Origin: Talpa occidentalis
Taxonomy: Eukaryota; Chordata; Mammalia; Eulipotyphla; Talpidae
DNA length: 64,000 nt
Reading direction: 5' to 3'
NCBI RefSeq assembly: GCF_014898055.3
Contig: NW_023601104.1
Span: 79,467,106-79,531,105 of the forward strand
Below, one piece after another: positions 23,907 to 37,027 of the stretch (position 1 is the stretch's first letter; every line of letters begins with the position of its first letter). The position numbers were made by a program, and so were the translations under genes. The notes under the pieces are model-generated. The model made no database searches, was not told the DNA's origin, and worked only from the letters and a program-made list of their open reading frames with translations.

Positions 23907-24837
23907 TCGTTTTCTTGGTTGCCATGTTCATGCCATTAAATTAGGCAGTTCACTATGAATTAAAATCAACATTTTTAAAAGATAGAATTATTCTTGAAAA
24001 ACTACTTGGCGGTAGCTCTATGAAAGTTTATAGCTGTAGGCACAAATTATTGCAAAATGATATTTGATTCACATCTAAGTGCTAATAGAAACCAAACTGG
24101 CACCATTAGCAGCATGTAGTCTAGAAAATAGAAAAAGGCAAGGGTGTTGATCAAGTACTTTCTCACAATAGAATTAGTGTAGAGTAACGGTGGATTTGTA
24201 GTGGAAAATTAGATTATGATTTAGGAGGAACAAAGTGCTGCTGTATTTGCTTACACCAAATTGAAATCAGATCCCTGGGAATATTACTTTGGACTATTAG
24301 AAACTATTTTATATCTTGCATGGAAAGTATAATTTAAAGTATACCAACAAATATCAAAATATTTTTGGTAGGGCTCTGGAAGCTGGAATGTTTTTCTTGC
24401 TGTAATGGTGCAAGTTTTAGATAACTTGTAAGTTCCCTAATTTTTTGATTGCCAAAATACGGAAGCATGTCTTCTGTTGTAAATGAAGGAATGCCTTAAC
24501 TTAAGGAATGCTGTGCTGAATGTTAATAGTATGAATCTGTCCTTTGTGTATACATATTTGGGTTCATAGCATGGTTTACTTTAAACTGTCAGATAGTTAA
24601 TGATTTATAGACAGACATGATGGGAACTTACTTTTCAAAACAAGTTTTCGAAAAACTTCTATGTGATCCTTTGGATAAGCTATATTGTTGCCTAAATTTA
24701 TCTTTCTCTTCACATTCAAGTTGACTGTTCTTTTAAAGCTGTGATTTATAATAATTGTGAATTTTCCAATAATCTAACTGCAGTAAAATTCTTTTTTATT
24801 TTTGGTCTGTTAAGTTATTTATTTCATTTTTTTTATG
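23907..24837. other. Unassigned AT-rich intron sequence
   Basis: Pre-insertion flank of the full-length L1; nothing recognised. Confidence 0.6.
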
Positions 24838-25215
24838 TGATTTTTTTTCATTGAGGTAACATTGGTTTACAACACTGTATGTGATTTAAGGGTATAGATT
24901 TAAAGGTATAAAGTCACAGCTCTTCAGATGTGCCTCACCCACCATCAGGCACCCGTGCTCCGCCATCGTCCATTGGGCTATTTAACCCCTTTCCTCTCCA
25001 CCTGCCCCCTTCCTCTCTGGTAGCCTCAGTTTTGTAGTCATATTTATAGGATTTGTTTTGGTTTAGTTTTATCTATTCCTTTGTTTCATTTCCTTGTATT
25101 GCAAATGTAAGTGAAATCCTCTGTATTTTTCTTCTTCTTCTGACTTACTTCACTTAGCACAATTCCCTCTCGTTCTTTCTGTGTTGTCAGTAACATTTTT
25201 TACTCTTCTTTGACC
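24838..25215 (-). mobile_element. Older L1 3' end
   Basis: Starts with a T-rich tail and 'cattgaggtaacattggttt', then antisense 3' UTR and the 'gacttacttcacttagca' segment of the ORF2 end. More diverged than the young elements. Confidence 0.75.
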
Positions 25216-25505
25216 ATCTTCATTTGGAATTGACATAGATATTTCACATCCTTATTTTCTATACATAAAGTTTACATCCACCAAATCTACATACACGAAA
25301 CTCTATATAGTAAATGGTGATGTGTGTAAGTCACTTTACAAGGACAGAAAACTGCCCAACATTTAAGAGCAATTCATTAATAAACACCTGTTTTCATAAT
25401 GATGAACAACAAATTCTTTATATAGTGTATGATGTATCCAAAATGAGTGCATTTGGAAAACAAGTCTTTAAACTGTTTATTGCTATTTAGAAACATGATT
25501 TTTCT

Positions 25506-25775
25506 TTTTTTTTTTAAGATTTATTTATTTATGCATACAAGAACTGGGGTACAGGCCAGAGTTGTAGGGGGTGAAAGGATTCACCAGAGACAGAGTGGGG
25601 AACAGAACAGGCAGACTGATGAAATACACTGCTGAGAGGAGCAGCGGGCAAGACAGGAGAGGTCTTCTGTGCCATGTGGGTTGCTCCCTGGCTGGCTGGG
25701 GATCGAACTTGTGCTGCAGAGGCCACGGACAGCTTCATAGGTTGCGTCTTAACCCCTTGCGCCACCAACAAGGCC
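25506..25775 (-). mobile_element. tRNA-derived SINE, older type
   Basis: Duplications starting tagaaacatg (25488-25505 and 25776-25793), one mismatch. Body complete; the head has a small change at 25767-25772 where other copies read gggaggcc. Confidence 0.9.
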
Positions 25776-26138
25776 TAGAAACATGCTTTTTCTAAAACGT
25801 ATGCATTAACATTGATAATGCATGTCTACAAAAAGTCAAATAAGCAAGCATTAAGAAAATCTTGTTGAATCTGAAATTTAAAATATTTTCATGATTCTTA
25901 CTTTACAACCCCAATTTTGTTCTAATGAGATATAATTTATGTACAGTCAAATTCACTCTTGGCATGTAGTTCTGTGAGTTTTGACAAATGAATACAGTTT
26001 GTGGGCAACATTTTGAAAATTGATCTTAACTGGCCTTTTAGTCCAAGTACTTTATTATTTCAGGGTCAGCAGGGATTATCATTTTGAATTTTAAAGGTTG
26101 TGCCATGACTATTCTGAACCTAGTAGTTTAGTAATTTC

Positions 26139-26186
26139 CTGTGTGTGCTTATTAGTGTGTGCTTATTCCTGTGTGTGCTTATTACT
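26139..26186 (+). repeat. Triplicated gtgtgtgcttatt
   Basis: Three imperfect tandem units (spaced by ag and cct). Confidence 0.85.
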
Positions 26187-26289
26187 ACCATTAGTGAATA
26201 ACATATTAAGGAATTTAACTTTTTTCTCTTTACTTTTGGTGCCTTAGTATATGTAGCCTTTGTCATTTTTGACCTTGATCCTTGCATCA

Positions 26290-26812
26290 ATCTGTGCTTT
26301 GGTTTTGCTGTCTTCCATCTCAGTTCCTTTCTATTGGTAATTCATCTTCCCCATTGCTGCTGCTGGCCTTTCTGAAGTACAGAACAGATTAGCTTAATCT
26401 TCTGCTGAAAATATTTATTGTCTCTGCACTGTCTATAGAACAAAACACGGATATTTTCAGGAGTGGGCCCTGCCTTGCGTCTTTCCTCTGCACCTGCCCA
26501 GCTGCACTCATCATAGATCCCCAGATGGGCGGTGTTCTCTACTCTTAGTGCTTTTGTGTGCCTTTCCTTCTGACGAGCAGGCTTAACTTCCCCAAACCTT
26601 CAGATGTGGTGAGAGGCTCCTATACTCTTCCAGTCCCTCTCTGCCTCAGACCTCGCTGATAGTACAAGCGCCTCGGCCTTCTCCACTTCTCTGAGTGTGG
26701 CTTCTGGACCCTGCCCTGCCTGTCTTCAGGAGATGTGCCTGCTCGGGTCTCGTCAGTACTTTGCACAATGTTGAATCCAAGTAGGCATTCCGAATATTTG
26801 TTCAATTAATAG
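26290..26812 (+). mobile_element. L2 (LINE-2) 3' region
   Basis: L2-type order of phrases: 'gcttaatcttctgctgaaaa', 'tttcctctgcacctgcccag', then the end 'ccgaatatttgttcaattaa'. Confidence 0.55.
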
Positions 26813-29800
26813 ACTGTGTAATTGTATGTAGAGCATTATATCTGCATAAACCTGGGAAATAGATACGAGAGAAAATTGTGTAATTGCAGGAGTGGGCACC
26901 AGAACTCTTTATATGGAAGGAACTGTGTTGGGAACATTGCCTTGATATCAGACTTAAAGAGGGATATGGATAGGGTACCCACAAAGGATGTCAGAGGTGG
27001 AGGAAGCTTTTTGACTGGAAACAAGGGGATGGATTTGTTAGTTTTGTTTCTAATAGAAAAGGAGAGGATGAGAAAAAGAGAAAGGCCAGACAGTGAGCTT
27101 ATAACGACCCCTGCCTCAAGGGTAGATAGTGTAGAGAGATGAAGAATGTTCCTCATCCACTTTGCTTTTTGTGGGTGCCTCATGGGCCACTCTGCCTTCC
27201 CTACATCTTCACTGAAGTCTCCTATGGTAAGTAATGCTTTTGGGCTTTGGTTTTATGTTTTATAGAGCTCAAAGTAGAAGGCCCTGTACATGTGTTGTGG
27301 CTGGACTGGTGCAGAGCTTCGGAGGGTTCTGGAATGTCAGCTTTCCCAGAGATTGGAGCCTTGAATAGGCCATGGCTCTTCAGGATTCGGGTCCACTTAG
27401 TGTAGATTATGAGGAGCCGACAAGTCTCAGGTAATCCCTGGGATACGTATACAACCAGAAAAGACTGCAGAGTGGCCATTGTGAGGATGGTGGGGATCAG
27501 CCCCCGCCCCTCACTCTGAGACTTTCTTAGTTATAGTTCATAATAAAAGTTTCAAGAAGAGGAAAATGCCTGCCATATTGGGTCATGATCTTATACCAGA
27601 ACTTGGAAATTTGAGGTTAATGTTGAGATTTCTTTAATATGAGGGTGCTGGAAAGGAGAAGGTGAAACTAATTGCTGAAGAATTAGGGAATTTGGGCCAG
27701 GACTGAAACTCCTTTCGTTACCAAAAACAGGAACTTTTTTATTGACTTGTTAGGCTTTGTTTCCCTCTTTTTTTAAAAAAAAATTGATGAACAAATGGTT
27801 CAAAGAGAAAATATCTCTTAAATACCTGAAAATTATACAAGGTTTTAAGTAGACAGTGTTAAAGTTTTACAAACTGATGGTGTTCTGTAGGTCATAATTT
27901 TATAATAAATTGTGGCTTAATTATTTCGGCTGTAACAAGCTGTGTCTCTACTTCCTATTGCATTCACATCTAAATCTCACAATGTTGCTTTTTATAATTG
28001 TTCTCCTTTTTTTCGGAAATGAAAAAAAAACAGAACACCATTGACAGGGTTACAGTATACTCCTGCAGTGCCTTCTCTGTACAGCAGCTAATTAAGTGTT
28101 CCTTGAGAGTGGCAAGTAGGATTCAGTGCTGCATCATTATGCTGTCTGAATTTTCTCTCTATGCCTGATCCCATGCATATGGGTGTAGTTATAATCACAA
28201 AAGACCCAGTGGGAAATATAAACAAACAAGTACATGAAACTTTTGTATTTGCTTGATTGGTGCATTTTCCCTAATGAGTAAGGGTATCACGTTAAAATTG
28301 AGTTTCTTGGTAAACATAAAATTTGAAAAAAAGGAAGTTGGTTGTGTACTCTAGAGCACAATTATGCCAAGGAAAAGGGTGGCTCCTTCCCAGGGGACTT
28401 GGTGTTTGAATCAACTGGTTAGGCTGTCCCTGGGAAAGTACTAGGGACTCGATGCCTGACTTGGCATTCTTCCTGTTAGTTTTCACTTTGGTCCAGACTG
28501 TCTACTGTTGTCCAATCATCAAATACTTCAGTTCTTACTAGGATAGTTCATATTCCTCTATCCTGCTTACAGTGATTTTTTTCTCTTAAGGTGACTTTTT
28601 GTAGATACCTTTTCATCTTCTGTTGTATATTTTAGCCAAGGGGATTTCTGAGGCATTTTACTTTTGCTTCTCTGGTATTTCCTTCAGGCCAGCTGTGCCC
28701 CTTAGTAGGACTAATCACCTTTTTCTGTTCTCGATGCCTTAACATGTGCAGTCCTTCTGTCTGTCCTTCAGTCCTCTCTGGCCCCTTATGTCCTGGATCC
28801 CATTATTTTATCACTTCCTGAAGGACCTGCTCCCAAAGGAACGACCCCTCCATCTGCACCTTTTCCATCCTTTCCCATAGCCCCGATATTCATGGCTGCC
28901 TCTTTCCATCTGCCTTCCGGATCAGAAAGAAGTTTCAGATGATTCTTTACAGTTGTCCCTCTGTTCCTCCACTTGATATCCCTATTCTTCTGTTGACTTC
29001 AAGCGAAAGTAACCAGTTACTTCAGCAACAAAATGGATTTACTCAGAAACAACAAAAATGGAGTTTGAAAAGTGCAGTCTCATGTGGGACACACACACAC
29101 ACACACTCCTTTCTCGACCAGACTTCCTGGCAACTAGTATAGACTTTACAGGGACTGTTGTAACCTCAGAGCTTATTGAAGGAAACTGGGAGTTTGATGT
29201 GTGGTGGCTTATAGCAGTCACTCAGTGGCTGAGTAAAGCTGAAACTCCTTCCTTTTGCTTGGGGTGGGCAACAACATCACCTCCTGTTGGAGAGGCGCGG
29301 CATTTGGGTCCTGTAATTTGCTGATTGTGCTTGAGACCTCATTTAAATAGTGTTTCTGCATATTAATTTTCACAACTTGAAAAGAATTCTCTACATCGTT
29401 GCTTTTAAGGATGTTGTTTGTTTTTTCACCACACCCTGGCCACCCTGTATAGACTTGAGGCTTGCCCTGTGTTTCTTCACGCTGTAGAGGTTACCATGAT
29501 ACTCAGTAACTGCCGAATGAAGAGATGGATAGGACAAGGTATTTGAGGCCATGGAGGAAGTACTTCCATGACTTTTTAGGGAGTGCAGTCGTTCCAGCAC
29601 CCTTATATGTGCACCAGCACAGACCCACTCAAAACCCATTGTTAGGGGGTTTTATGGAAGTTCATTAAATAGGCATAATTGAGTAAATCGCTGTCTATTG
29701 GTGATTGGCTCAGCCTTCAGCCCTTCTCCCCTCTAGGGAGCAGCGAGGACGGGCCTGAAAGTCCTTGGTCTTTCTGAAGCCATGGAGGGGCCACCAGTCG

Positions 29801-30879
29801 TTCATGAGCGTGGAAGAGACACTCTTACCACTGCTGAGGTTCCTCAGCTTTTAGGAACTGTGTTCCAGATCTGAGGACAAAGACTAAATACTTATTTCCC
29901 TTTGTACCACAGTTTGACTTCATTCATAGTCAGTTTTTTTATCATCTTTTCTTGAATTTGATACATTGCTAGTTTTTCAATCACTTCTCTGGTGCTTTTT
30001 CTGCTTCTGTCCTAACTCCGGGTCATCATCAAGACTTGCCCTTCTTTTTGTTGGTCTCCCAAAGGGCTTTCTTAAAGCTTTAGCCATTACTCCTCTCTGA
30101 ATAACTTTGGGCATTATAGAAGAGGAAAAATGTCTTTTGCTTCTGTCCTTCTAAGCTGTTAATTGGGACTATGTAAAGAAAGAGATTAACCAGAGAAAGG
30201 CATACAGATTTATCTAATATAAGTTTTATGTGACTTGGAAGCTTTTATAAGGAAATGGAAAACTAACCCCAAACATGGTTAAACCTGAGCGTATTTCTGT
30301 GAGGTTTGATTAAGAGTGGAAAGTCATGTTTAGGAAAGAAGGGGGCTGCTTAACAAGGCCTGAATGGATTCCTGGGTGTGTTCCTTGTCTTCAGAGATAA
30401 GGGTGCTCCTCTCCTGAGGATGGGAAGGGCACCGCTCAGCAGAGGGTTTTATGACTTGCTTTTACGGGATTGTCAGGAGCGCCTTTCTGCACATGCCATC
30501 TGCAGACTTCTTCAGCTTCAAATGCTCACTCTGCCAAGTGCCCTATTTGTGCTGGCACGTCCTAGCCCCCTCTGGGAGCTGTCTCTGTGGAACTGTGTTT
30601 CCACTGCTAGTGCTGCCTCCCTGGTGGCCCTTTCAGGATGTCCTGCCATCACTTCAGCATCAGTGTTGAAACGCCAAACTTCCCCTTTCAACTTTCCCTT
30701 TCGGCTTCCTCTTTCACCAAAATTCTGTCAGCAATCCTACCAGACTTTCATTTCTTATACTTTATAAATGGCACAAATGAGGGGAAAATGGAACAGAAGT
30801 AAAATTTATTTATATTTGAAAGTATCCCGTCCTGTTTGCTTTTGTGGTATCAGCACCCAAGCTGGATGATCAGCAGATG
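26813..30879. other. Unassigned intron sequence
   Basis: Longest repeat-poor stretch of intron 1. The frames at 27222-27479 (minus, 85 codons) and 30378-30767 (plus, 129 codons) have no recognised domain and no splice or poly-A context supporting a gene. Conserved noncoding elements cannot be ruled out. Confidence 0.5.
29089..29107 (+). repeat. (CA)n microsatellite
   Basis: About nine CA units. Confidence 0.9.
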
Positions 30880-31395
30880 TTTCTCCAACTAAATACTGTG
30901 TCACTCTTAGGCTCATTCCGTCCTTTCCAGTCTCAATTCTACTCACGCCAGACCCTCCTTACCACACATCTAGTGTTTTAAAGGTACCTTGCCATCTTTC
31001 AGTGTTGGTCGTCCCTTGAGTCTGTGCACATGGCGTGCTGCCACCAGGGTCATTTTCCTAAAACCTTACTTTCATCCTGGCAAGAGCTATTAGTACTTAT
31101 ATTCAATTAAAACTAATTAGTCTGGCATTCCAGGTTTTAAACAGCTAGTTTCATGTATGTAATTGATCTTGTATTTTTATTATTTTTTTCCCACCTAAAG
31201 CCATTATAGCTAATTAGAACAGTCTTATTCTCTACTAGGGAAATACTTATTCCCACTTACACTTTTGCTCCAGCTATTCTTCCAGTCTAGAGTTCCCCAG
31301 CCATTCTCTCATTTTTGCCAGTTCAAATCCTGTACTTAAAGACCTAACAGCTAGCCTAGTGTTAGTAGGCATTCAGTGAATGTTAAATGAGTGAA
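30880..31395 (+). mobile_element. L2-like remnants
   Basis: 'cagggtcattttcctaaaac' and, at the end, 'ggcattcagtgaatgttaaa' suit L2; edges are vague. Confidence 0.45.
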
Positions 31396-32136
31396 TGGGG
31401 ACCTATATTTTCAACAAGGGTTTCATGTGATCACAATGTCCACAGACTCCATAGTCCTTTCTGTTAAGTTACATTTCTCACAGCTTATTATAGGTTTAAT
31501 AAATGATTAGCTCATTTATTAAATTGAATAAAATTGGGTATAAGAATGCCATAGTCATGTACTAAGAAATTTGAAGTGGCTTCAAAGCATTATTCTCTTT
31601 ATTTCTACTTTAATTATAAAAGTGCTTTTAAAGTGCTTTTCTTTGCTTTAGCACTTAGTGAATCTTTGGATCTAATTGAATGATTTCAGCACATGCTCTG
31701 TGCAATTAAATTTGTGCAGCTTAGAAGAAACTATGGCAACAGAATGAAAAATGTGTTTTTACTCTTTGTTTTCCTCCATAAGGGTAGGGATTTCCAAATT
31801 AACTAGCTCACAACTTAAGATCGTAGATAATATGTATTACAAATTATGTTTGGTAATTGAATTGCCAAGAAAAAGTTGGGTTAAAAAGTTGTTTATCAAT
31901 CAGAGGCTTATAAAATCCCAGAAGCCTCTGTCAATAGAAAAATATAGCAATAATTTTCTTTGAGTGGTGAGAGTATGGGAGATTTTCAAGGTGTGCTTTA
32001 AGCCTATTTATATTATCTATTTATTTTAAAACCATGAACCTGGATTATTTTGTAGCAATGAAAAATTAAGTTATTTTAAATTGAGGAGAAAAGATAGTGA
32101 TCTTAGTCTAAATTTATTATTTAAAAAATTATATCA
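31396..32136. other. Unassigned AT-rich intron sequence
   Basis: Nothing recognised. Confidence 0.55.
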
Positions 32137-32393
32137 GGGCCTCCCTGGTGGCACAGGCGGTTGAGCACCACACTGTGAAGCTGTCCGCAGCCTCTGCAGC
32201 GCAGGTTCAATCCCGGCCGGCCAGAGAGAAATCCACATGGCGTGACAGACCTCTCCTGTCTTGCCCGTTGCTCCCCTCAGCAGTGTATTTCATCAGTCTG
32301 CCTGTTCTGTTCCCTGCTCTGTCTCTGGTGAATCCTCTCCCGCTCCCGCACATCTAGCCTGTACCCTGGTTCTTGTATAAATAAATAAATCTT

Positions 32394-32442
<49 letters not shown>

Positions 32443-32444
32443 AT
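32137..32444 (+). mobile_element. tRNA-derived SINE with long (AAAT)n tail
   Basis: Intermediate type (head gagcaccacactgtgaagctg). The tail has expanded into an AAAT microsatellite at about 32383-32444. Flanks share only tatcag, so the target duplication is unclear. Confidence 0.88.
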
Positions 32445-32599
32445 GTATCAGTCATACTTTATACACTCCCCATAACCATATTAATATTAGAGGAGGAACT
32501 CAGGGAATCCAATTTAAGTGTAAAGAACCAAGTATTTTATATCATTGTGTCACGTAAGAGTTTTCTCCTAAGAACAGTTAATAATTCAAACTCTTTTCT

Positions 32600-32827
32600 T
32601 TTTAAAAGATTTATTTATTTATTTGTACAAGCACTGGGTACAGTCAGAAGTGCTGACGAAATACACTGATGAAATACACTGCTGAGGGGGAGTAGCGGGC
32701 ACGGCAGGGGAGGTCTGTTGCGCCATGTGGGACCCTCGCCAGTGGCTGGGGATGGCACCAGCGCTGCAGAGGCTGCAGGCAGCTTTGCAGCCCAGCACTC
32801 AACCGCTACGCCACCAGGGGAGGCCCC
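32600..32827 (-). mobile_element. tRNA-derived SINE, young type, internally deleted
   Basis: Duplications caaactcttttct (32587-32599 and 32828-32840) are exact. About 40 bp of the body is missing next to a duplicated gaaatacactg (around 32658-32684), so a local rearrangement removed the segment with the ctctggtgaattctct motif. Confidence 0.88.
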
Positions 32828-32840
32828 CAAACTCTTTTCT

Positions 32841-34388
32841 AAAGGGAATCACTTGAATATTGAAATTCATTTGAGCTTTGACAAACTTTTTTTTTTTTAA
32901 TACATTGATTTGTTAAGGGGTTAGCTAAATTCAGTCTTAAAAGCAATTTCCTAGGCAGAGGGTATGCCTTTTAGGGTAATGACACTAGTCAAGAAGTGAA
33001 GGATTTTTGATGGCATAAATCAGAAAATGAGGGATTTTCAATGGGGATAATGCCTAATATCTTAATAAAAAGAAAACTGGTAAAAATTTTTGTGAAAGCA
33101 TTAAAACTGCTCTTTCCTAATGATTAAACTTAGTCATGAATTCATGTGAAAAAATAAAAACTGTCAGTTTTGATGAGATACTAAGCTGATTAAGAACAGA
33201 TAGCTGAAAGCAGACATTGAAAAGTTTAAAAATATTTACTGTTTTACCAATATTTCTTTCATCAATATTTAACAACTTATATGATGTAGCATCAAAATAG
33301 ATGCCAGATATAAACAACTGATAAGTCGTACTGCCATGTTCCACTGAAATAGCTCGCATCTAAAATTTTTAAATATGTTGATATTCTTGGTTATATGTCC
33401 TGTGGGGAGTTTATGGCATTGTTTCTGTGGGAAGGTGTTAATCCTTGCAGTCAGGAGTTGGGAGTTGAGGGTGAGGTTTGGCGCCATTATGCTGTTAGAC
33501 CCAGAAATGCCCAGTCTTTGCCCAGCCAGTCTATTCTTTCCCCTCATGAGTCATGAGGGAACTGTCTGCAAGGAACAGTCGCCAGTGGATTCAGAAGCTA
33601 CTTTAATAAAGCTGCTCTGACTTCAGGCTACCTGTTGTAGAGAGCTTCTTTGGCACATGGAATTCGGGTTTAAGACTTAAGGGCTCCACCTTCCCTTCCA
33701 ACCCATTCATTTTAATCCTGGGACTTGCATGTGCTCAGATGTATGACTTAGAAGGTTGAAGGGGGGAACAAACTAGTTGTTGAACACCAGGTCCCAAGAG
33801 AACCTCTGAATCCATTTAGTTAAACTACTCGACATAATAAAGGGAAAAGTATAGAAGGCTCCTTCGGCCCCAGGCTGTCAGGCCAGGCCAGAGCTTGAGG
33901 TTAAAAAAAAAAAATAGAGACCCTGTGTAAAGACTGTTGGTTTTAGTGCATGGAATCCCACCTACCCAGTCAGAATTTTGAACTCTTGGATAATTAGCTT
34001 AGTAGCCTTTTTCGCCTTTGGGGAGAACTCAAAAGGTGGTGGGGTAGAGAGGTATGTCTTGGCACGGGAAAAGGAGCTCTTGCAACTACAAGGAAGTCCT
34101 ACCTACTTTCATGTATGAAGAAGGACAGTGGCCACTTCTCTCAGTAGGCCTATTTCTGGCACAGTCTCGTCCTGCATGCAGGTAGCTCCACACCATCTGA
34201 AACACCTAACATTTTGGACTTCCACCGAGGCATCTAAATGACCCAGAAACACAGAAGATATCTGTAATTGGCTCTTTATTTCTCTTCAGTGAAACAAAAT
34301 GTGTAAATATTTTAAGACTGGTTCTATTAAATGTTAGTATTGTTGCTGGGAAATTGGAGCCCCTGCTCTTAGGTCAATAATTTAATTA
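32841..34388. other. Unassigned intron sequence
   Basis: Nothing recognised beyond an A12 tract at about 33903. Confidence 0.55.
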
Positions 34389-34403
34389 AGAAAACTGTAG
34401 TTT

Positions 34404-34664
34404 GGGCCTCCCCTAGTGGCTCAGGGGTTGAGCTCTGGGCTGCGAAGCTGCCCGCAGCCTCTTCAGTGCCGGTTCGATCCCCGGCTGCCGGCGAGGGTCC
34501 CACATGGCGCGAATACCTCTCCTGTTTGGCCAGCTGCTCCCCTCAGCAGTGTATTTCGTCAGTCTGCCTGTTCTGTTCCCCACTCTGGCTCTGGTGAATT
34601 CTCTCACCCTCCCGCGTTTCTGACTGTACCCAGTGCTTATATAAATAAATCTTTAAAAGAAAAA
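34404..34664 (+). mobile_element. tRNA-derived SINE, young type
   Basis: The reference copy for this family here. The 5' tRNA-like head has a Pol III A box, tggctcagggg (34417-34427), and a B box, ggttcgatcc (34471-34480). A body with the diagnostic ctgctcccctcagcagtgta segment follows, then a tataaataaataaatctt tail. Target duplications are 34389-34403 and 34665-34677. Young-type markers are 'gcgagggtcccacatggcg' and the 'gactgtacccagtgctt' end. Confidence 0.9.
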
Positions 34665-35524
34665 AGAAAACTAGTTTATTTTCAGCCTTTTGTGCTCAAA
34701 GGATTCTGATTACAATGTCAAGTAATAGCACAGAAATGAGCACCATTTGGCTACTGGACTCACCTGCTTCAATACGTGTTTGTCATTGTTTGGAATTCTG
34801 TATGGTATTATATTTGCCACTTGCATTTATGTGTTTTGTCATTAACATAATGAAAAAAAATCTTTATAATGAACAAATTGCCCCCGTGCCTATGTGTGAT
34901 AGAGGCTCCTGTTGATTTCCTTCCTTATGTGTGACCCCCTGCTCCACCTCACAGAAGTGTTGTAAAAGGAGGAACGCTGCATATGTTCACGAGAAGATCC
35001 CTAGAGGGGCCTATGCCGTAGCACCTTTTTAGTTTTATTTTTCTCTTTAAAGTTAACTTGTTAGGACAGTAGTTGAAGTTAAAGTAGAAACTATTGTCAT
35101 AAAGTTGATTATGGAAGATTTTTGCTTCTTATAATAACAATAAAAATAATTCTCCCTTCCTGGACAATTCCCTTGCAGGAAAAACTGTAAAGCCTGAATT
35201 TAATACGAACAGCAACTCTTAAAGGTGCTTTGGAAAGTGAATGAAACAAACAGACTTGAGTGGGGCATACACAGTGTGAGGGAGGGAGCTGCAACCTCAG
35301 TGATTTCAGCTTCAGGCTAAGTACAGTCCATACTCTGGAGTCTCTGATGAAAAACAATAGTTTCTCTGACCCAGAAACTAGAAAACTGAAACCAGAGAAC
35401 CCTGACCACTGGAGACTGGCGGAACCCAAGAAGAGCTAGAGGGGGGAGTTTTTAACTTCTGTGTACATACCTTGAGCTGACCTCTGAACCATGCTTGAGA
35501 GTATCAAACTCACCCAGTTAACAA

Positions 35525-35842
35525 AACCCTGTATGAAATACAACCACATTAGATGAGGTGAAGTTGAATGTAAAAATATGGGCATACTGTGTGATTCCAT
35601 TTATATGAATTCTAGAAAAATTAAAGCTATGTGGCTGGAGTTAGATCATTGGTTCCTGAACCACTCACCAGGGAAGTGATTGACTTCAAAAGACATCCTG
35701 ACACTTCTTAGGATATGGCACTATTTTATGATCTTGGTTATGGTGGTGGCTTCTGGACTGTACACAATTAACAAAATTCATCAAATGGTTGATTTTAGTG
35801 AGTGAATTTTACCATATGTAAATTATATCTCAGTAAAATCCA
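35525..35842 (+). mobile_element. Ancient L1 3' UTR remnant
   Basis: 'ctgtgtgattccatttatat' at the left and 'taaattatatctcagtaaaa' at the right bracket a typical old L1 3' end. Confidence 0.6.
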
Positions 35843-36238
35843 AAAATTTTGTAACTATAGATTTTTGGTGCTTCAGTGCCTTTACTTAATTTTCACTTTG
35901 AATGAAAAGTTGGCCCATGAACTGTTCATTCTGTTTCTTAGCACTTCAAAATGCAAAATCATGAGAAAAAAAATCTTTGTTTCATACGTGGATAATACTA
36001 TTTTAACACCAGTGAAATTTCAATTATTTTAGATAAGTTATGATTTTCCTTACCTTCAGACTAGAAAACATGGGCATGTTATGTTACTAGCTGTATGGTT
36101 GCTTAGAGGACTGTTGTCCAGATAAGACCCCTTATCCACCCTACTGTGATCACGCCCTCTTGTCCTCCAAGTGAGACCTTAGTCTCAGAAAGGACAGGGT
36201 AAAGTGAAATAGCACATTTCATCAAGATTGATCATTGG

Positions 36239-36510
36239 GGGCCTCCCCGGTGGTGCAGCGGTTGAGCGCTCGGTTGCGAAGCTGCCCGCAGCCTTTGCAG
36301 CGCCGGTTCATCCCCGGCCGCCGGGTGAGGGTCCCACATGGCGGGCAGACCTCTCCTGCCGCCCGCTGCTCCCCTCAGCAGTGTACTTCAGTCCTTCTGC
36401 CTGCTCTGCTCCCCGCTCTGGCTCTGGTGAATTCTCTTACCCTTCCCGTGCTTCTGACTGTACCCAGTGCTTGTATAAATAAATAAATAAATCTTAAAAA
36501 AAAAAAAAAA
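36239..36510 (+). mobile_element. tRNA-derived SINE, young type
   Basis: Complete, with a perfect 15 bp duplication (36224-36238 and 36511-36525) and a pure A tail, probably the most recent copy in the window. A box tggtgcagcgg at 36251-36261. The B box has lost one base (ggttcatcccc). It shares 'gtacttcagtccttctgcctgc' changes with the nested copy at 1773, so the two form one subtype. Confidence 0.92.
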
Positions 36511-36525
36511 AAGATTGATCATTGG

Positions 36526-37027
36526 CTTTTTACCCCAAGCTGAAACTTCGCCTTTGGTGAGCTGAGCTGGACCACAGGACCTGCTTAAAACTTAGTGCTG
36601 ATTTGTTCCCATTACAAAATTTTGCATTAATAGTCAAGCTCTTAGAAACAAAAAGTAGAATGAATCATGGTTCCTATGGACTGGGGAAAGGGAAAAAGAA
36701 TTGTTCGGTAAATATAGAGTTTGTTTTGCAAAGTGAAAAAGTTCTAGAAGTCTGTTGCAAAAAAAGTATATATAGTTAACAATACTGTACTGTGTTTTTA
36801 AAATGGTTAAAATTATATATATATATATTTTAACTACAAAATTTTTAATTATGCATTTATATAACTGGGAAGATGTTTAAATTAATTACTCCTTGAGACT
36901 TTCAATTCTGAAAGTTCTTAGTTGGGTCTACTTTTCTTGAAGTTGTAGTCCCAAAGCATTATTTTATTTGTAAATAGTTATAATGCTTACTGGCACACAA
37001 AAAAACCTGTACAATTTAACTTATTTA
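36526..37027. other. Unassigned AT-rich intron sequence
   Basis: Holds the TA microsatellite; nothing else seen. Confidence 0.55.
36813..36829 (+). repeat. (TA)n microsatellite
   Basis: About eight TA units. Another short one is at 13460-13470. Confidence 0.85.

Noticed and set aside
27222..27479. 85-codon minus-strand frame as a small gene or processed pseudogene
   Set aside because: No recognised domain, no A tail or duplications, and no splice context. Left as unassigned.
30378..30767. 129-codon plus-strand frame
   Set aside because: Composition follows local pyrimidine bias; no domain and no exon signals.
34404..34490. tRNA gene
   Set aside because: A and B boxes are present, but they belong to the SINE head. 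There is no complete cloverleaf with an acceptor stem.
34416..34709. Frames of 70-97 codons overlapping SINEs (here and at 36228, 32148, 55432, 59969, 8354)
   Set aside because: These are translations of the SINE body and recur with every copy. They are not genes.
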